Position numbers and translations under genes: made by a program
Notes under the pieces: model-generated
Told to the model about the DNA's origin: nothing
Database searches by the model: none
Seen by the model: the letters and a program-made list of their open reading frames with translations, nothing else
Source: Halomonas sp. S3-1-1
Lineage (GTDB): Bacteria; Pseudomonadota; Gammaproteobacteria; Pseudomonadales; Halomonadaceae
Length of the DNA stretch: 64,000 bases
Reading direction: 5' to 3'
Assembly (NCBI RefSeq): GCF_023757625.1
Contig: NZ_JALGBZ010000006.1
Span: 62,001 to 126,000 of the forward strand
In this document: positions 8,449 through 19,321 of the stretch, in pieces
Numbering within the stretch: the stretch's first letter is position 1
Layout of the letters: each line of letters opens with the position of its first letter

Positions 8449-9033
8449 TTACTGGCGGATACCTTCGAACACCACGTAGAGCTCAAGCTCGTGCATGGCT
8501 TCCGGGAAGTCGCTCATGTCGATACCGTAATCGCTCAGCGTGATCATGGTGCTACCTTCGAAACCGGCGCGGTAGTTGCCCCAAGGGTCGTCGCCTTCAC
8601 CGATCAGGGTTACCGGCATTTCAAGCTGCTGGGTTTCGCCGTGCAGCGTCAGCTCGCCGGTTAGCGTGCCTTCATTGTCGCCATCGGATTCGAAACCGGT
8701 CGAAGTGAACGTGGCCGTCGGGAATTCGCTGGCGTTGAGGAAGTCTTCGCTCAGGATATGACGGTCGCGCTCGGCGTGGTTGGAGTTCAGGCTATCGACC
8801 TGCACTTCCATCTCGATGGAAGACGCGTCCAGATCGTCTTCGTCATAGGTGAATTCGCCGGAGAACTCCTCGAAGCTGCCCAGAATGTAGGACATGCCCA
8901 GGTGGCTGATCTTGAACTGTACGAAGGCGTGCTGGCCTTCGGTATCCACCACGTAGTCGGCGGCCTGGGCCTGGCTTAGCGGCACCAGCGCAGCGGCGGC
9001 AACCGCAGTTGCAACAAGGCTCTTTTTCAACAT
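8449..9033 (-). CDS. YceI family periplasmic protein
   Basis: A 194-residue secreted lipocalin-like beta-barrel protein; YceI proteins bind polyisoprenoid lipids in a central pocket. The start chosen at 9033 is preceded by AAAGGAGA and gives a clean signal peptide (KK, hydrophobic core, cleavage after AQA near residue 23). Longer starts in the same frame lack these features. The mature protein shows the family pattern: an N-terminal VDTEGQHAFVQFKISHLG strand pair, alternating beta strands, and a C-terminal EAMHELELYVVFEGIRQ. It lies directly downstream of a cytochrome b561 gene, the usual cybB-yceI pairing. Confidence 0.93.
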   Translation of the reverse strand: MLKKSLVATAVAAAALVPLSQAQAADYVVDTEGQHAFVQFKISHLGMSYILGSFEEFSGEFTYDEDDLDASSIEMEVQVDSLNSNHAERDRHILSEDFLNASEFPTATFTSTGFESDGDNEGTLTGELTLHGETQQLEMPVTLIGEGDDPWGNYRAGFEGSTMITLSDYGIDMSDFPEAMHELELYVVFEGIRQ

Positions 9034-9094
9034 CGAAACGTCTCCTTTCTTTCCTTGGTAGAGTCGGGGCGCTGGGGCGACCCGGGTGAAATCG

Positions 9095-9652
9095 TTAAGC
9101 GCGTCGGCGGCTATAAGCCGGGCTGAGCATCCGCGAAAGCGTCGCGTGACGGCTGACGAAGTGATGTTTGAGCGCGGCCAGCTCGTGGCCTGCGGCAATG
9201 ACGATGAGCGTCACCGCGCTGTACCAGTGAATGTCGCCAGCTATGGACGCCTGATTGGGAAGATTCGAAAGCACCGCCGGCATCTCGAACCAGTCGAAGA
9301 CGCTTACGCCTCGCCCGTTCGCCGTCGAAATCAGATAGCCGCTCAACATGACCAGAAGCAGCAGCACGTACAGACCGATATGCCCTACATGGGCGGCAAG
9401 ACGCTCGAATCGGCTGCCCTCACCCTTTGGAGTAGGTTGCACAAGCCTCCAGACAATACGCGCGGTGGTGACCATTAACAGCAGGATACCGATCGAGCGG
9501 TGTACCCAGGGCCCCTGGTTGTACCAGGGGTCGTAGTAGCCAAGGCCGGTCATCCACCAGCCTAGTATAAAAAGACCGATCACGGCCAAGGCGCTGAGCC
9601 AATGAAACGAAATGCTGACAAGCCCCCAACCGCTTCTCGTATTGCGCCACAT
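9095..9652 (-). CDS. cybB: Cytochrome b561 family protein
   Basis: A 185-residue four-helix inner-membrane dihaem cytochrome b. The first helix carries a histidine (SFHWLSALAVIGLF, about residues 16-28), and other haem-ligand histidines lie in WVHRSIGILLL, HVGHIGLYVLLL and HWYSAVTLIVIAAGHE. E. coli CybB is a superoxide:ubiquinone oxidoreductase; that activity is known for the family, not shown here. It is the first gene of a two-gene unit with yceI, with a 61-bp spacer. The 210 bp upstream are AT-rich and should hold the promoter. Confidence 0.9.
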   Translation of the reverse strand: MWRNTRSGWGLVSISFHWLSALAVIGLFILGWWMTGLGYYDPWYNQGPWVHRSIGILLLMVTTARIVWRLVQPTPKGEGSRFERLAAHVGHIGLYVLLLLVMLSGYLISTANGRGVSVFDWFEMPAVLSNLPNQASIAGDIHWYSAVTLIVIAAGHELAALKHHFVSRHATLSRMLSPAYSRRRA

Positions 9653-9867
9653 GCCCTAATCCCCGATGAAGAGCTACCGTCTTTTATCGCCTAAGCGGTA
9701 GATAAGGTTTTGATTTGGAAAGTGTGCAGAGCATAACGGTTTACCGGTTGGAGCACCGCTGAAAAAAGCGAGACAGTTCGTTCGTAAAAACCGTTTATTA
9801 CCACGCTAACATTTAAATAGGCGCCAATATTTTCGAACAACAACGTTTAATCACGTCGCTCAAGCAT

Positions 9868-9892
9868 AAAAAACCCCGCCGGAGCGGGGTTT
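9868..9892 (-). terminator. Terminator at the end of the fimV-to-metZ gene run
   Basis: The stem AACCCCGC/GCGGGGTT has a short loop and a T-run on the minus strand, 26 bp past the metZ stop. The A-run on the other side makes it potentially bidirectional. Confidence 0.88.
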
Positions 9893-9917
9893 GAAGAAGC
9901 CAGAAAGTGCTTTGGCA

Positions 9918-11126
9918 TTAGCCTGCCAGCGCATCGAGCCCACGTGCAAGGTCAGTACGGATATCCTGCTGGTCCTCCAGCCCCACCGCGATGCGGATGA
10001 GCCCCGGTGCAATCCCCGCCGCCTCGCGCTGGGCATCAGACAGCCGGCCGTGGGTGGTCGTACCCGGGTGGGTAATGGTGGTTTTGACATCGCCCAGGTT
10101 GCCGGTAATCGACAACAGTCGAGTGGCGTCGATCACCTGCCAGGCGCCCTGCTGACCGTTGATGACCTCGACCCCCAGCACGGCGCCAAAACCGCGCTGC
10201 TGCTTTTTAGCAAGCGCGTGCTGGGCGTGGTGCTCAAGGCCGCTGTAGTGCACGCGCTCGACCGCCCGGTGCTCAGCGAGCCACCTGGCCAGCGCTAAGG
10301 CATTTTCACTGTGAGCCTTCATGCGCAGCGACAGCGTTTCGAGCCCCTTGGTGAAAATCCAGGCATTGAAGGGGCTCAGGCAAGGCCCGCAGGTGCGCAC
10401 CACGCCGAACACTTCTTCGAGCAGATCAAAGCGCCCGACCACGGCGCCGCCAATCGCGCGCCCCTGCCCGTCAAGGTACTTGGTCGCCGAGTGGATCACG
10501 AGATCCGCCCCCAAAGCGATGGGCTGCTGAAGCGCCGGGGTCAAAAAGCAGTTATCGATGGCGAGCAGAGCACCGTGCTCTTTAGCGAGCTTCGAAAGTG
10601 CCGCGATATCCGCCACCTCGGACAGCGGGTTCGAGGGCGTTTCGGCAAACAGCAGCTTGGTGGCCGGGGTAATCGCACGTTCCCAGGCGTCGAGATCGGA
10701 CAGCTCGACGTAACGCGTGGTAATACCGAACTTGCCTAGATACTTGTCGAACAGGCTGACCGTGGAGCCAAACAGCGAGCGCGAGGCGACGATTTCATCA
10801 CCCTGGGAGAGCAGCGCCAGCGCCGTCGAGAGAATTGCCGCCATGCCGGAGCTGGTCGCTACACAGCGCTCGGCGCCTTCGAGTGCGGCCAGGCGACGCT
10901 CGAAAGTATGCACCGTCGGATTGGTAAAGCGGGAATAGACGTTGCCGGATTCCTTGCCGCCGAACTTGCGCGCCGCCTCGGCGGCGCTTTCGTAGACGAA
11001 GCTCGAGGTCGGAAAGATCGGCTCGGAGTGCTCCTGCTCGAAGGTGCGGTGGTGGCCGGCGCGAATGGCCAGCGTGTCCAGCGCGTACTCTGGCACATCG
11101 TTTGAATGATCGAAATCGTCCTGCAT
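9918..11126 (-). CDS. metZ: O-succinylhomoserine sulfhydrylase
   Basis: A PLP enzyme of the Cys/Met metabolism family that makes homocysteine directly from O-succinylhomoserine and sulfide, bypassing cystathionine. The 402 residues are full length. The PLP lysine is Lys216 in SATKYLDG, and the RxxNPTVxxxExxLAALEG block lies at 66-85. Placement 28 bp after purF matches the Pseudomonas order cvpA-purF-metZ, which favours metZ over metB or metC. It is the last gene of the long run and is followed by a terminator. Confidence 0.93.
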   Translation of the reverse strand: MQDDFDHSNDVPEYALDTLAIRAGHHRTFEQEHSEPIFPTSSFVYESAAEAARKFGGKESGNVYSRFTNPTVHTFERRLAALEGAERCVATSSGMAAILSTALALLSQGDEIVASRSLFGSTVSLFDKYLGKFGITTRYVELSDLDAWERAITPATKLLFAETPSNPLSEVADIAALSKLAKEHGALLAIDNCFLTPALQQPIALGADLVIHSATKYLDGQGRAIGGAVVGRFDLLEEVFGVVRTCGPCLSPFNAWIFTKGLETLSLRMKAHSENALALARWLAEHRAVERVHYSGLEHHAQHALAKKQQRGFGAVLGVEVINGQQGAWQVIDATRLLSITGNLGDVKTTITHPGTTTHGRLSDAQREAAGIAPGLIRIAVGLEDQQDIRTDLARGLDALAG

Positions 11127-11154
11127 AAGGCTACCTTTGCACTCCGTGGGCGTG

Positions 11155-12675
11155 TTAGTCGTCCAGATCGTCGTCCTGGTTGTGCATGTCGACCAGCGCG
11201 TGATCGCCGGCGCTTTGATCCTTGGCGGCGTCGTTGCGGTTGGTTTCCAGTACGGCCAGGTACGCCTCGTCGATATCGCCGGTCACGTACTGTCCGTCGA
11301 AGACCGAGCAGTCGAACTCTTTCATATCGGGGTTCACTTCGCGGCACGCCTCTTTCAGGTCGTCAAGATCCTGGTAGAAGATGCGATCGGCGCCGATCAG
11401 TTCGCCCACTTCCGCTTCCGTTCGCCCGTGAGCGATCAGCTCCGAGGCGACCGGCATGTCGATGCCGTAGACGTTCGGGTAGCGAACCGGCGGCGCGGCG
11501 GAGGCGAAATAAACGTTGCGCGCGCCGGCGTCACGAGCCATCTGGATGATCTGCTTACAGGTCGTACCACGCACGATGGAGTCGTCCACCAGCAGCACGT
11601 TCTTGCCGCGAAACTCGACGTCGATCGCGTTGAGCTTTTGCCGCACGGACTTTTTGCGCTGGGTCTGGCCCGGCATGATGAAGGTCCGCCCGATGTAGCG
11701 GTTCTTCATAAACCCTTCGCGATAGGTCACGCCCAAGTGCTGCGCCATCTCCAGCGCCGAGGTGCGCGAGGTATCCGGAATCGGGATGACCACGTCGATA
11801 TCGTGATCCGGCCACTCGTTGAGAATGCGATCACCCAGCTTGCGGCCCATCTGCATGCGTGTGCCGTAAACGTAGGCGCCGTCGAGCAGCGAGTCCGGGC
11901 GTGCAAGGTAAACGTGCTCGAAAATGCAGGAGTAAAGCTCGGGGCGGTCCGCGCATACCTGGGTGTGGTAGTTGCCCTGCATGTCGACGAAGATCGCCTC
12001 GCCAGGCCCCAGGTCACGCTCGAGCTCGAAGCCGCCGACGTCCAGCGCTACGGATTCAGAAGCGATCATGACCTCTTGAGTGCCGCCCTCCTTACGGGTG
12101 CCGAACACCACCGGGCGAATGCCGTGCGGGTCGCGAAACGCGACCATACCGAAGCCGTTGATGATCGCCACCGCCGCGTAGCCGCCCTTGCAGCGACGAT
12201 GCACCCGGCGCACCGCATCGAAAATGTCCTCGGCGGTCAAATGCAGGCCCTGCTTGCCAAGCTCATGGGCAAACACGTTGAGCAGCACTTCCGAGTCGGA
12301 ACTCGTATTGATGTGGCGAAGGTCGGTCGAAAAAAGCTCCTGCTTCAACTGCTCGGAGTTGGTCAGGTTACCGTTGTGCGCCAGCGCAATGCCGTAGGGC
12401 GAGTTGACGTAAAACGGCTGGGATTCGGCTTCGCTCGAGGAGCCCGCCGTGGGGTAGCGCACGTGACCGATACCCAGATGGCCTTTCAAGCGCGCCATGT
12501 GGCGGGTGTGGAAGACATCGCGCACCAGGCCGTTGCTCTTGCGCAGTAGAAAGCGTCCCTCGCTCCACGTCATCATGCCCGCGGCGTCCTGCCCTCGGTG
12601 CTGAAGTACGGTCAGCGCATCGTAAATGCCCTGATTCACCGCTTGCCCGGCCAGAAGGCCCACAATACCGCACAT
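11155..12675 (-). CDS. purF: Amidophosphoribosyltransferase
   Basis: Catalyses the committed step of purine synthesis, PRPP plus glutamine to 5-phosphoribosylamine. The Ntn-hydrolase glutaminase domain begins MCGIVG, so Cys2 becomes the N-terminal nucleophile after Met removal. The phosphoribosyltransferase domain carries the PRPP loop [13 protein letters not shown] at about residues 363-375. The 506 residues match E. coli PurF (505). It sits between cvpA (99 bp upstream) and metZ, an arrangement kept from E. coli (cvpA-purF) to Pseudomonas. Confidence 0.98.
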   Translation of the reverse strand: MCGIVGLLAGQAVNQGIYDALTVLQHRGQDAAGMMTWSEGRFLLRKSNGLVRDVFHTRHMARLKGHLGIGHVRYPTAGSSSEAESQPFYVNSPYGIALAHNGNLTNSEQLKQELFSTDLRHINTSSDSEVLLNVFAHELGKQGLHLTAEDIFDAVRRVHRRCKGGYAAVAIINGFGMVAFRDPHGIRPVVFGTRKEGGTQEVMIASESVALDVGGFELERDLGPGEAIFVDMQGNYHTQVCADRPELYSCIFEHVYLARPDSLLDGAYVYGTRMQMGRKLGDRILNEWPDHDIDVVIPIPDTSRTSALEMAQHLGVTYREGFMKNRYIGRTFIMPGQTQRKKSVRQKLNAIDVEFRGKNVLLVDDSIVRGTTCKQIIQMARDAGARNVYFASAAPPVRYPNVYGIDMPVASELIAHGRTEAEVGELIGADRIFYQDLDDLKEACREVNPDMKEFDCSVFDGQYVTGDIDEAYLAVLETNRNDAAKDQSAGDHALVDMHNQDDDLDD

Positions 12676-12774
12676 TCCCGTTACCTCTCTTTGTGCTGAG
12701 GCTTACCCGAAGGCAAGCTCGAGCGTGTTCAAACCTGAATGTTACTTGTCCGCCATCCCTTTTCCCCCGCCGCG

Positions 12775-13371
12775 TCAACGCGCGTTCGAGGAGGGCAAAG
12801 GCGCACTCGAGGAGTCGTCCGACGGCCGGATCGAGCGAAGCTCGGGCAGGCTGATATCGCGAAGCGATTCGGGCGCTCGGGGGAGCTCGCGCTCCCATTG
12901 ATTAAGCTGGCTGACGGCCCAGTCTCTTAGTTCGATGAAGGTGGGACGAAGGCTCGCCTGCTGCCAGGCATTGAGATCCGAAAGCGGCGTAAGCGTGATC
13001 ACCACCGTAGCGATAAGAAGCACCACCACGCCGCGAGCCAAGCCGAAGGCGGCGCCGGCGAAGCGGTTCAAAAGCCCCATACCGACCCAGACGACCGCGG
13101 CGTGTACCAGCCGAATCACGATGCCGCAAAGAAGAATCACCGCAAAGATCACTAGCGCAAAGGCCACCACCAAGCGCGCATCGTAGCTGTCGATCATGCC
13201 GCTCAAGAGCTCGGCGACCGGGTCGGCGAGCACCCGAGCCACCATGAGCGCCACGATCCAGGCGCTCAGCCCCAGCGCTTCACGGACGAAGCCACGCAAA
13301 AACCCCATCATCATGGACAGCGCCATCACGGCCAAGAACAGCGCGTCGAGCCACGTTAGCGCCATCGTCAA
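12775..13371 (-). CDS. cvpA: CvpA family inner-membrane protein
   Basis: A 198-residue protein with four predicted transmembrane helices in the first 150 residues and a polar C-terminal tail rich in Ser and Pro. E. coli CvpA was named for colicin V production and is also linked to envelope stress; its biochemical role is unknown. The first helix region (LDALFLAVMALSMMMGFLRG) is typical. The ATG overlaps the end of the SPOR-domain gene by 4 bp (ATGA), so the two are probably translationally coupled. purF follows. Confidence 0.93.
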   Translation of the reverse strand: MTMALTWLDALFLAVMALSMMMGFLRGFVREALGLSAWIVALMVARVLADPVAELLSGMIDSYDARLVVAFALVIFAVILLCGIVIRLVHAAVVWVGMGLLNRFAGAAFGLARGVVVLLIATVVITLTPLSDLNAWQQASLRPTFIELRDWAVSQLNQWERELPRAPESLRDISLPELRSIRPSDDSSSAPLPSSNAR

Positions 13372-14039
13372 TCTCTAACCCGCACCAGCAGCCCCTGAAC
13401 GTTGGCACGCTGTTTGATCAGCGTCATCGCCGACTCGCCCTCTTCCGAGGTGGCGTAAGGGCCGACATAGACCGAGGTGAGGTTGTTGTCCCGCGCGCGA
13501 CGAAATGCGCTGAAGCCCTGATTCGAAAGCTGCTCGGAAAGGCGCTCGGCGTTGGAGATATCGCCGAAACTGCCCACCTGAACCGCCCACTCGCCTTGCG
13601 CGGCGGTCGTGGGGGCCGAAGATGTTTGGTTCGCGCTCGATGACGTGTTCGACGTTGCCGTGTTGGCCGCCACGATCTCGGCGATCGGGTCCGCCTGGCC
13701 CGGCGCCTCTCTTGGCGCTTCTGAGGCGTTGGAGCCGCTCTGAGCGGCGGCGACGCGATCGGTAAGCGGCGCACGAGGCTCGGCCGGCACGGCGTCGACG
13801 CCCTCCTGGCCGCCGGCGCCCTGGGCCGACTCACCGTTGGCCAGCGCCTCGACGCTTGCCGGTGCCTGAGGCTCGGGAACGTCACGACGCGCCACGCTCT
13901 CGGGCTGTTCGATGACGAACGTCGGCTGAGGGCGCTCCTCACGAGGAGCCGGGTCGCCCATCAGCCACGGCACGAAAATCGCCAGCAGCGCCAGGAGTAT
14001 CACGATTCCGCTAATGCGTTCCGCTTTACCGTATTTCAT
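13368..14039 (-). CDS. dedD: DedD-like SPOR domain protein
   Basis: A 223-residue bitopic inner-membrane protein: a short cytoplasmic N-terminus, one transmembrane helix (about 11-27), a Pro/Ala/Glu-rich periplasmic linker, and a C-terminal SPOR domain (about 145-223) beginning WAVQVGSFGD. SPOR domains bind denuded glycan strands at the division septum, and DedD helps cell constriction. The start at 14039 is chosen because AAGGAGAGGG precedes it and the helix follows at once; the frame is open further upstream but without family-like sequence. The stop overlaps the cvpA start. In E. coli the order is likewise folC-dedD-cvpA-purF. Confidence 0.92.
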   Translation of the reverse strand: MKYGKAERISGIVILLALLAIFVPWLMGDPAPREERPQPTFVIEQPESVARRDVPEPQAPASVEALANGESAQGAGGQEGVDAVPAEPRAPLTDRVAAAQSGSNASEAPREAPGQADPIAEIVAANTATSNTSSSANQTSSAPTTAAQGEWAVQVGSFGDISNAERLSEQLSNQGFSAFRRARDNNLTSVYVGPYATSEEGESAMTLIKQRANVQGLLVRVRD

Positions 14040-14097
14040 ATCCCTCTCCTTACAGCGTGAGGCCGGCTCGAGCGCCAGGTGTATCGCGTTGGCTGTG

Positions 14098-15387
14098 TCA
14101 GGCCTGCGGCAGCGGGTACTCCAAAAGCGCGGCAACGGTTTTGAACGACCCCATGGCGAGGACGCGATCACGGCTGTCGAACTCGGCACCAATGATATCA
14201 ACGCCCTGCTCGGGAGAATCGGCCAGGGCGCGAACCACCCCGCCCTTCGCTTTAATGCGCTCTGCAAGATCCGCGGCGGGCCGCCCGCGCTCGCCGTCAA
14301 GGCTTACGCATACCCAGTCACTGATACACGGCATCAAGGCCTCCAGCACGCCATCGGCATCCTTGTCCTTGAGCATGCCTATTAGCCCCCACTGGCGAGC
14401 GCCCTCTTCAAGCGTTGGCAAACGGCTCGCGACGTAGCGCGCGGCGTGGGGGTTGTGGCCCACGTCCAGGCACCACTGCCCGATCCACTGCATCCGCCCC
14501 GCTACGATCAGCGAGCGAAACGCCTGATTGACCAGCGCGGTATCGAAGCTCACGCCGACCAGTGCCAACGCCTGCAGCGCCGTGGCGGCGTTGTCGATGG
14601 GAAGGCCCGGGTCGATGAGCGCGTCAAGGGAAACGGTATCGCCTTCATCGGTCAAACCGTGCCAGCACCAGCGGGTGATCAGGTCGTTGCTCGCCTTCGC
14701 GTCGGCGCTATGCTTGAAGGCCACACCCAGCGCGTGAAGCGTCGAGGCCATTTCGATGGCGGTCTCCGCAACGCTTACCGGCAGCGACCGGCTGCCTAAT
14801 ACGGCGGGCTTCAGCGGCCGGAAAATACCCGCTTTTTCGCGGCCGATCTGTTCGATGTCGGTGCCTAGGTAGTCGGCGTGATCGAGAGCGACGGTCGTGA
14901 CGACGCTCACGTCCGGCTCGAAAATATTGACCGCATCCAAGCGCCCGCCCAATCCCACTTCCAAAAACGCCAAGTCCAGCGCCTGCTGGGAAAGACACCA
15001 CAGTGCACAGAGCGTTCCCGCCTCGAAATAGGTCAGGCTGATCGCCGGCTCCTGGGTGCGCGCCTTTTCGACTCGCTCGAAGCCTTCGATCAGCTCGGCG
15101 TCACCTGCAAGCTGACCGTTGACCGTCACGCGCTCGTTATAGCGCACCAGATGTGGCGAGGTATAGGTGCCGGTGCGGTAGCCATGAGCACGGGCTACCG
15201 CTTCCATCATGGCAAGCGTCGAGCCCTTGCCGTTGGTGCCTGCCACCATGACTACACGAGTGGCGACCGGGCGCTCCAACAGACCCATTCGCTCGGCCAC
15301 GTTCGAGACGCGCTCAAGCCCCAGGTCGATACCCAACGGGTGCAGGGTTTCAAGGTGTTCGAGCCAGCCGGCTAACGTGTCAGGCAT
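14098..15387 (-). CDS. folC: Bifunctional folylpolyglutamate/dihydrofolate synthase
   Basis: A Mur-ligase-type ATPase that adds glutamate to dihydropteroate and to folates. The P-loop [11 protein letters not shown] and the family opening [13 protein letters not shown] are both present. The start at 15387 gives 429 residues and the usual N-terminus ([12 protein letters not shown]); it overlaps accD by 8 bp. Alternative ATG codons lie at 15402 and 15465, the latter 86 bp inside accD, and none has a good Shine-Dalgarno. The accD-folC-dedD order is conserved in gammaproteobacteria. Confidence 0.95.
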   Translation of the reverse strand: MPDTLAGWLEHLETLHPLGIDLGLERVSNVAERMGLLERPVATRVVMVAGTNGKGSTLAMMEAVARAHGYRTGTYTSPHLVRYNERVTVNGQLAGDAELIEGFERVEKARTQEPAISLTYFEAGTLCALWCLSQQALDLAFLEVGLGGRLDAVNIFEPDVSVVTTVALDHADYLGTDIEQIGREKAGIFRPLKPAVLGSRSLPVSVAETAIEMASTLHALGVAFKHSADAKASNDLITRWCWHGLTDEGDTVSLDALIDPGLPIDNAATALQALALVGVSFDTALVNQAFRSLIVAGRMQWIGQWCLDVGHNPHAARYVASRLPTLEEGARQWGLIGMLKDKDADGVLEALMPCISDWVCVSLDGERGRPAADLAERIKAKGGVVRALADSPEQGVDIIGAEFDSRDRVLAMGSFKTVAALLEYPLPQA

Positions 15388-16375
15388 TGCGGTTGGCTTC
15401 ATCGCTTGAGGAGTCGGTCGAGGTCGTTTTGGCTTCGGCCTCGTTTGCCAGCGCCTCTTCGTCAACCACCGGCTCTTTGACCTCAGCCATCTCGACGCTT
15501 TCCTGTACTACAGGGCGCGCGCTCTGGTGGGTGAGCTTGCGTAGTACGCCGCCGACCCGGTCGCGCATTTCGTGGCGATGAACGATCATGTCGACGGTGC
15601 CATGCTCGAGCAAGAACTCGCTGCGCTGGAACCCTTCCGGCAGCGTTTCGCGCACCGTCTGCTCGATGACCCGCGGGCCGGCAAAGCCGATCAGCGCGTT
15701 GGGCTCGGCGATATTGAGATCCCCAAGCATCGCAAGCGACGCCGACACGCCGCCGAAGACCGGGTCGGTCAGCACGGAGACATAGGGCACGCCGGCCTGC
15801 TTGAGCTTTTCAAGCGCCGCGGAGGTTTTCGCCATCTGCATGAGCGAGAACAGCGCCTCCTGCATGCGCGCCCCGCCGGAGGCACCAAAGCAGACCAGCG
15901 GAATCCCCTCGTCGAGGGCGACGGTCGCCGCGCGGACGAATTTCTCACCCACGATCGCACCCATCGAGCCACCCATGAAGGTGAACTCAAACGAAACGGC
16001 GACGATCGGCAGACCGTCAAGCTCACCGCGCATGGCGATCAGCGCATCCTTCTCGCCGGTCTCCTTTTGAGCGGCGCTTAAGCGATCCTTGTACTTTTTG
16101 GAGTCCTTGAACTTGAGCCGGTCGACGGGTTCGAGATCGGCGGCGATCTCCTCGCGCCCTTGCTTGTCCAAAAACCAGTCAAGGCGTTTGCGCGCGGTCA
16201 GCCTCAAGTGGTGGTCGCACTTGGGGCAAACGTTTTGGTGTTTTTCCAGTTCCGGCAGGTAGAGAACCGCTTCACACTTGGGGCATTTACGCCAAAGACC
16301 GTCGGGCACGCTGGCACGACGGTCCTTACGCTGGATACGGCCCATGGAGGGTACGATTTTGTCTAACCAGCTCAT
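15380..16375 (-). CDS. accD: Acetyl-CoA carboxylase carboxyltransferase subunit beta
   Basis: The beta half of the carboxyltransferase that makes malonyl-CoA for fatty-acid synthesis, paired with AccA encoded elsewhere. The start at 16375 (MSWLDKIVP) fits the family. A four-cysteine zinc ribbon lies at Cys31, Cys34, Cys50 and Cys53. The crotonase-fold body follows, with the SGGARMQE oxyanion region. After the conserved domain there is an acidic tail of about 40 residues, ending within folC. Length is 331 residues against 304 in E. coli. Confidence 0.97.
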   Translation of the reverse strand: MSWLDKIVPSMGRIQRKDRRASVPDGLWRKCPKCEAVLYLPELEKHQNVCPKCDHHLRLTARKRLDWFLDKQGREEIAADLEPVDRLKFKDSKKYKDRLSAAQKETGEKDALIAMRGELDGLPIVAVSFEFTFMGGSMGAIVGEKFVRAATVALDEGIPLVCFGASGGARMQEALFSLMQMAKTSAALEKLKQAGVPYVSVLTDPVFGGVSASLAMLGDLNIAEPNALIGFAGPRVIEQTVRETLPEGFQRSEFLLEHGTVDMIVHRHEMRDRVGGVLRKLTHQSARPVVQESVEMAEVKEPVVDEEALANEAEAKTTSTDSSSDEANRNA

Positions 16376-16474
16376 ATCAAAAAGGCTTCCGTAGTCGTCA
16401 ACGCCCGGCCTCGCCAGGCTGTGAGTGTCGTCGATCAAAGTGCATCATTAAAACAGTTTAGACGATGAAGGGAT

Positions 16475-17278
16475 TCAGGCGTCCATCGCGGCGCGCATTT
16501 CTCCAAGCACGCTTCTAAGCTCGCCAGCGATCACTTCCGGCGACTCGACGTTCTCGGCAATGCGGTTCACAAGCGCGCTGCCGACGATGACGCCATCGGC
16601 GACCTTCGAGACCTCGGCGGCGGTAACGCCGTCGCGAATGCCAAAGCCCACACAGAGCGGAAGCGTTGTCATTTCACGCAGCGGCGCAAGATGCTCGGCC
16701 ACGTCCTGGGCATTGAGCGTGGCGGCGCCGGTGACGCCCTTGAGCGACACGTAATAAAGGTACCCTTCACCGTGGGCGCATATTGTAGCGGCTCGGGTAC
16801 GGGAAGTGGTAGGTGCAACCAGGAAAATTGCCGCCAAATCACGCGCTTTCAACAGCGGCCCAAACTCCTCGGCCTCTTCCGGCGGCATGTCGACGACGAG
16901 TACGCCGTCAACGCCCACGCTTGACGCCCGGTCGGCGAAATTTGCGTAGCCAATGCGCTCGATCGGGTTCAGGTAGCCCATCAGCACCACCGGCGTTTCG
17001 CTGTCGGTTTGGCGAAACTCGGCGACCATGTCCAAAAGGTCCACCAACCGGGTGCCTTTGGAGAGCGCGCGCTCGCAGGCCTTTTGAATCACCGGGCCAT
17101 CGGCCATGGGGTCCGAAAACGGCACGCCCAGTTCGATCACATCGGCGCCGGCCTCCACGAGGGCGTGCATGAAGCCCACGGTGTGCTCGGGGCCCGGGTC
17201 GCCGGCGGTGATGTAGGGGATCAAGGCCTTGCGGCCCTGGCGTTTAAGTTCGTCGAAGCGTTGATCGATACGGTTCAT
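16475..17278 (-). CDS. trpA: Tryptophan synthase alpha chain
   Basis: Cleaves indole-3-glycerol phosphate to indole and glyceraldehyde 3-phosphate and channels indole to TrpB. A TIM barrel of 267 residues (E. coli 268), with catalytic Glu49 in [14 protein letters not shown] and Asp60. It lies 8 bp downstream of trpB, as expected for a 2:2 complex, and 99 bp before accD. A TrpA at this point in a trpF-accD run is an insertion relative to Pseudomonas, where trpBA lies elsewhere. Confidence 0.98.
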   Translation of the reverse strand: MNRIDQRFDELKRQGRKALIPYITAGDPGPEHTVGFMHALVEAGADVIELGVPFSDPMADGPVIQKACERALSKGTRLVDLLDMVAEFRQTDSETPVVLMGYLNPIERIGYANFADRASSVGVDGVLVVDMPPEEAEEFGPLLKARDLAAIFLVAPTTSRTRAATICAHGEGYLYYVSLKGVTGAATLNAQDVAEHLAPLREMTTLPLCVGFGIRDGVTAAEVSKVADGVIVGSALVNRIAENVESPEVIAGELRSVLGEMRAAMDA

Positions 17279-17286
17279 GCTTACCC

Positions 17287-18537
17287 TTAAAACTTGAGAC
17301 CATCAATGTCGGCAACGGTCATGATGTCCTTGTCGCCACGACCCGAAAGGTTCACCACGATGTGCTGGTCAGCACGCATGGTCGGCGCCAACACCTTGGC
17401 GTGCGCCAGCGCGTGGGCGGACTCCAGCGCTGGCATGATGCCTTCCATGCGGGTCAGCTCGCGAAACGCCTCGAGCACCTCTTTATCGTTGGCGGCAACG
17501 TAGTTAACGCGCCCCGCGTCCTTCCAGAGCGAGTGCTCCGGGCCCACGCCCGGGTAGTCGAGTCCGGCGGAGATCGAGTGGGTGTCCGACACCTGTCCCG
17601 CTTCGTCCGACATCAAATAGGTGCGGTTGCCGTGCAGCACGCCTCGTGGGGCATTGGAGGCCAGGGGGGCTGCGTGGCGGCCGGTTTCGACGCCGTCGCC
17701 GCCGGCTTCGACGCCGTACATGGCGACGTCGTCATCTTCCAAAAACGGGTAAAACAGCCCGATGGCGTTGGAGCCACCGCCGACGCAGGCGACGAGCGCA
17801 TCCGGTAGTCGGCCGATCTGCTCGAGCGACTGTCTGCGTGCCTCGCGTCCGGTGACGGCGTTGAAATCGCGCACCAGCTGTGGGTACGGGTGCGGCCCGG
17901 CCACGGTGCCGATGATGTAGAAGGTGTTATCGACGTTGGTGACCCAGTCACGCAGCGCTTCGTTCATGGCGTCCTTCAGGGTGCGGGTGCCGGATTCGAC
18001 CGGAATGACCCGCGCGCCGAGCAGGTGCATGCGGTAAACGTTGAGCTTTTGGCGCTCGACGTCCTGAGCGCCCATGTATACGTCGCACTCGAGCCCTAGC
18101 CGCGCCGCGACCGTGGCGGTGGCCACGCCGTGCTGGCCGGCGCCGGTTTCGGCGATCACCCGGGGTTTGCCGGTCTTTTTCGCCAGCAGCGCCTGGCCGA
18201 TGGTGTTGTTCACCTTGTGCGCGCCGGTGTGGTTCAAATCTTCGCGCTTGAGCCAGATTTGCGCCCCGCCGAGCGACTCTGACCAGCGCTTGGCATGATA
18301 AAGCGGCGATGGCCGGCCAACGTAGTGGGCCAGGTCATGATCGAATTCGGCCTGAAAGTCCGGGTCGTCGCGCAGGCTGGTGTAGATCTTCTCCAGGTCT
18401 TCCAGAGCGAAGCTCAGGGTTTCAGACACGAAGCGACCGCCGTAAGGGCCGTAGTGGCCGCGCGCGTCCGGCATTTTGGTCAAATCGCTGAACCGGGTCT
18501 TCACAGTTTCGGTATCACCAGTCGCTGAAACAGTCAC
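17287..18537 (-). CDS. trpB: Tryptophan synthase beta chain
   Basis: Condenses indole with serine to tryptophan using PLP. Lys108 in HTGAHKVNN is the Schiff-base residue, and the glycine-rich phosphate loop [10 protein letters not shown] is present. The 416 residues include about 20 extra N-terminal residues against E. coli (397), a common extension. The start lies 82 bp after the trpF stop and the gene is followed by trpA at 8 bp. No leader peptide or attenuator is visible in the 82-bp spacer. Confidence 0.98.
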   Translation of the reverse strand: MTVSATGDTETVKTRFSDLTKMPDARGHYGPYGGRFVSETLSFALEDLEKIYTSLRDDPDFQAEFDHDLAHYVGRPSPLYHAKRWSESLGGAQIWLKREDLNHTGAHKVNNTIGQALLAKKTGKPRVIAETGAGQHGVATATVAARLGLECDVYMGAQDVERQKLNVYRMHLLGARVIPVESGTRTLKDAMNEALRDWVTNVDNTFYIIGTVAGPHPYPQLVRDFNAVTGREARRQSLEQIGRLPDALVACVGGGSNAIGLFYPFLEDDDVAMYGVEAGGDGVETGRHAAPLASNAPRGVLHGNRTYLMSDEAGQVSDTHSISAGLDYPGVGPEHSLWKDAGRVNYVAANDKEVLEAFRELTRMEGIMPALESAHALAHAKVLAPTMRADQHIVVNLSGRGDKDIMTVADIDGLKF

Positions 18538-18619
18538 AGAGGTACCTCACAAGATCGCCCGAGCAGGCAAACGGTAAATGAACGTGGTTATTGAGTGAAT
18601 AAAACCTGACGGCCTCGAC

Positions 18620-19249
18620 TCAGTGGAAACTCTTCGCGTCGCCGAGTGCCACTTGGCGCACGAAATCACTCATTGCGGCCGAGTCCTTGACGCCCGGCGT
18701 CGCCTCGATTCCGCCGGAAACATCCAACGCAAAGGGCGCTACGCGCGCCACCGCATCGCAGGCGTTAGCCGGGGTCAGTCCACCGGCGAGGATAACAGGT
18801 TTTTCGAGATCTGCGGGAATTCTGGACCAGTCGAAAGTCTCCCCGGTTCCGCCGGGAACGCCGGGGCGGTAGGCGTCCAGCAGCAGCGCCCGGGCACCTG
18901 AATACTCTCGTGCGGCGCGGTGAAGGTCCACGTCGTCACGCATGCGCAGCGCCTTGATCCAGGACCGCCCGAACTGCTCGCAAAACGCCGCCGGTTCGCT
19001 GCCGTGAAACTGCAAAAGATCGAGATACGGCAGACACCGCTCGATGACCTCGGCCGGCTGGTCGACGAAGAGCCCGATCCGGGTCACGAAGGCCGGCACT
19101 CGGGCGCTCAACGCTTCGAGATTCTCCGTAGAAACGGCGCGCTTGCTGCCCGGCCACATGACAAACCCCAGCGCGTCAACGCCAAGGCCCACAGCAGCGT
19201 CGATATCCGCTTCTCGGGTCATTCCACAAAACTTGATGCGCGTGCGCAT
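18620..19249 (-). CDS. trpF: Phosphoribosylanthranilate isomerase
   Basis: Isomerises phosphoribosylanthranilate, the third step of tryptophan synthesis. A monofunctional TIM barrel of 209 residues with the N-terminal KFCGMT motif (Cys at residue 7, the likely general base) and a C-terminal DVSGGIE phosphate-binding motif. The start at 19249 is preferred over one 54 bp upstream because the core strand RIKFCG begins at once. It follows truA by 72 bp, the same order as in Pseudomonas. Confidence 0.95.
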   Translation of the reverse strand: MRTRIKFCGMTREADIDAAVGLGVDALGFVMWPGSKRAVSTENLEALSARVPAFVTRIGLFVDQPAEVIERCLPYLDLLQFHGSEPAAFCEQFGRSWIKALRMRDDVDLHRAAREYSGARALLLDAYRPGVPGGTGETFDWSRIPADLEKPVILAGGLTPANACDAVARVAPFALDVSGGIEATPGVKDSAAMSDFVRQVALGDAKSFH

Positions 19250-19321
19250 GGCGCGTCTCCGGGTAGTGAGGCTTGACGGCCTTGCAAAGCCGTTGGCCGG
19301 CAAGGCTCAGCCTGCAGGGTT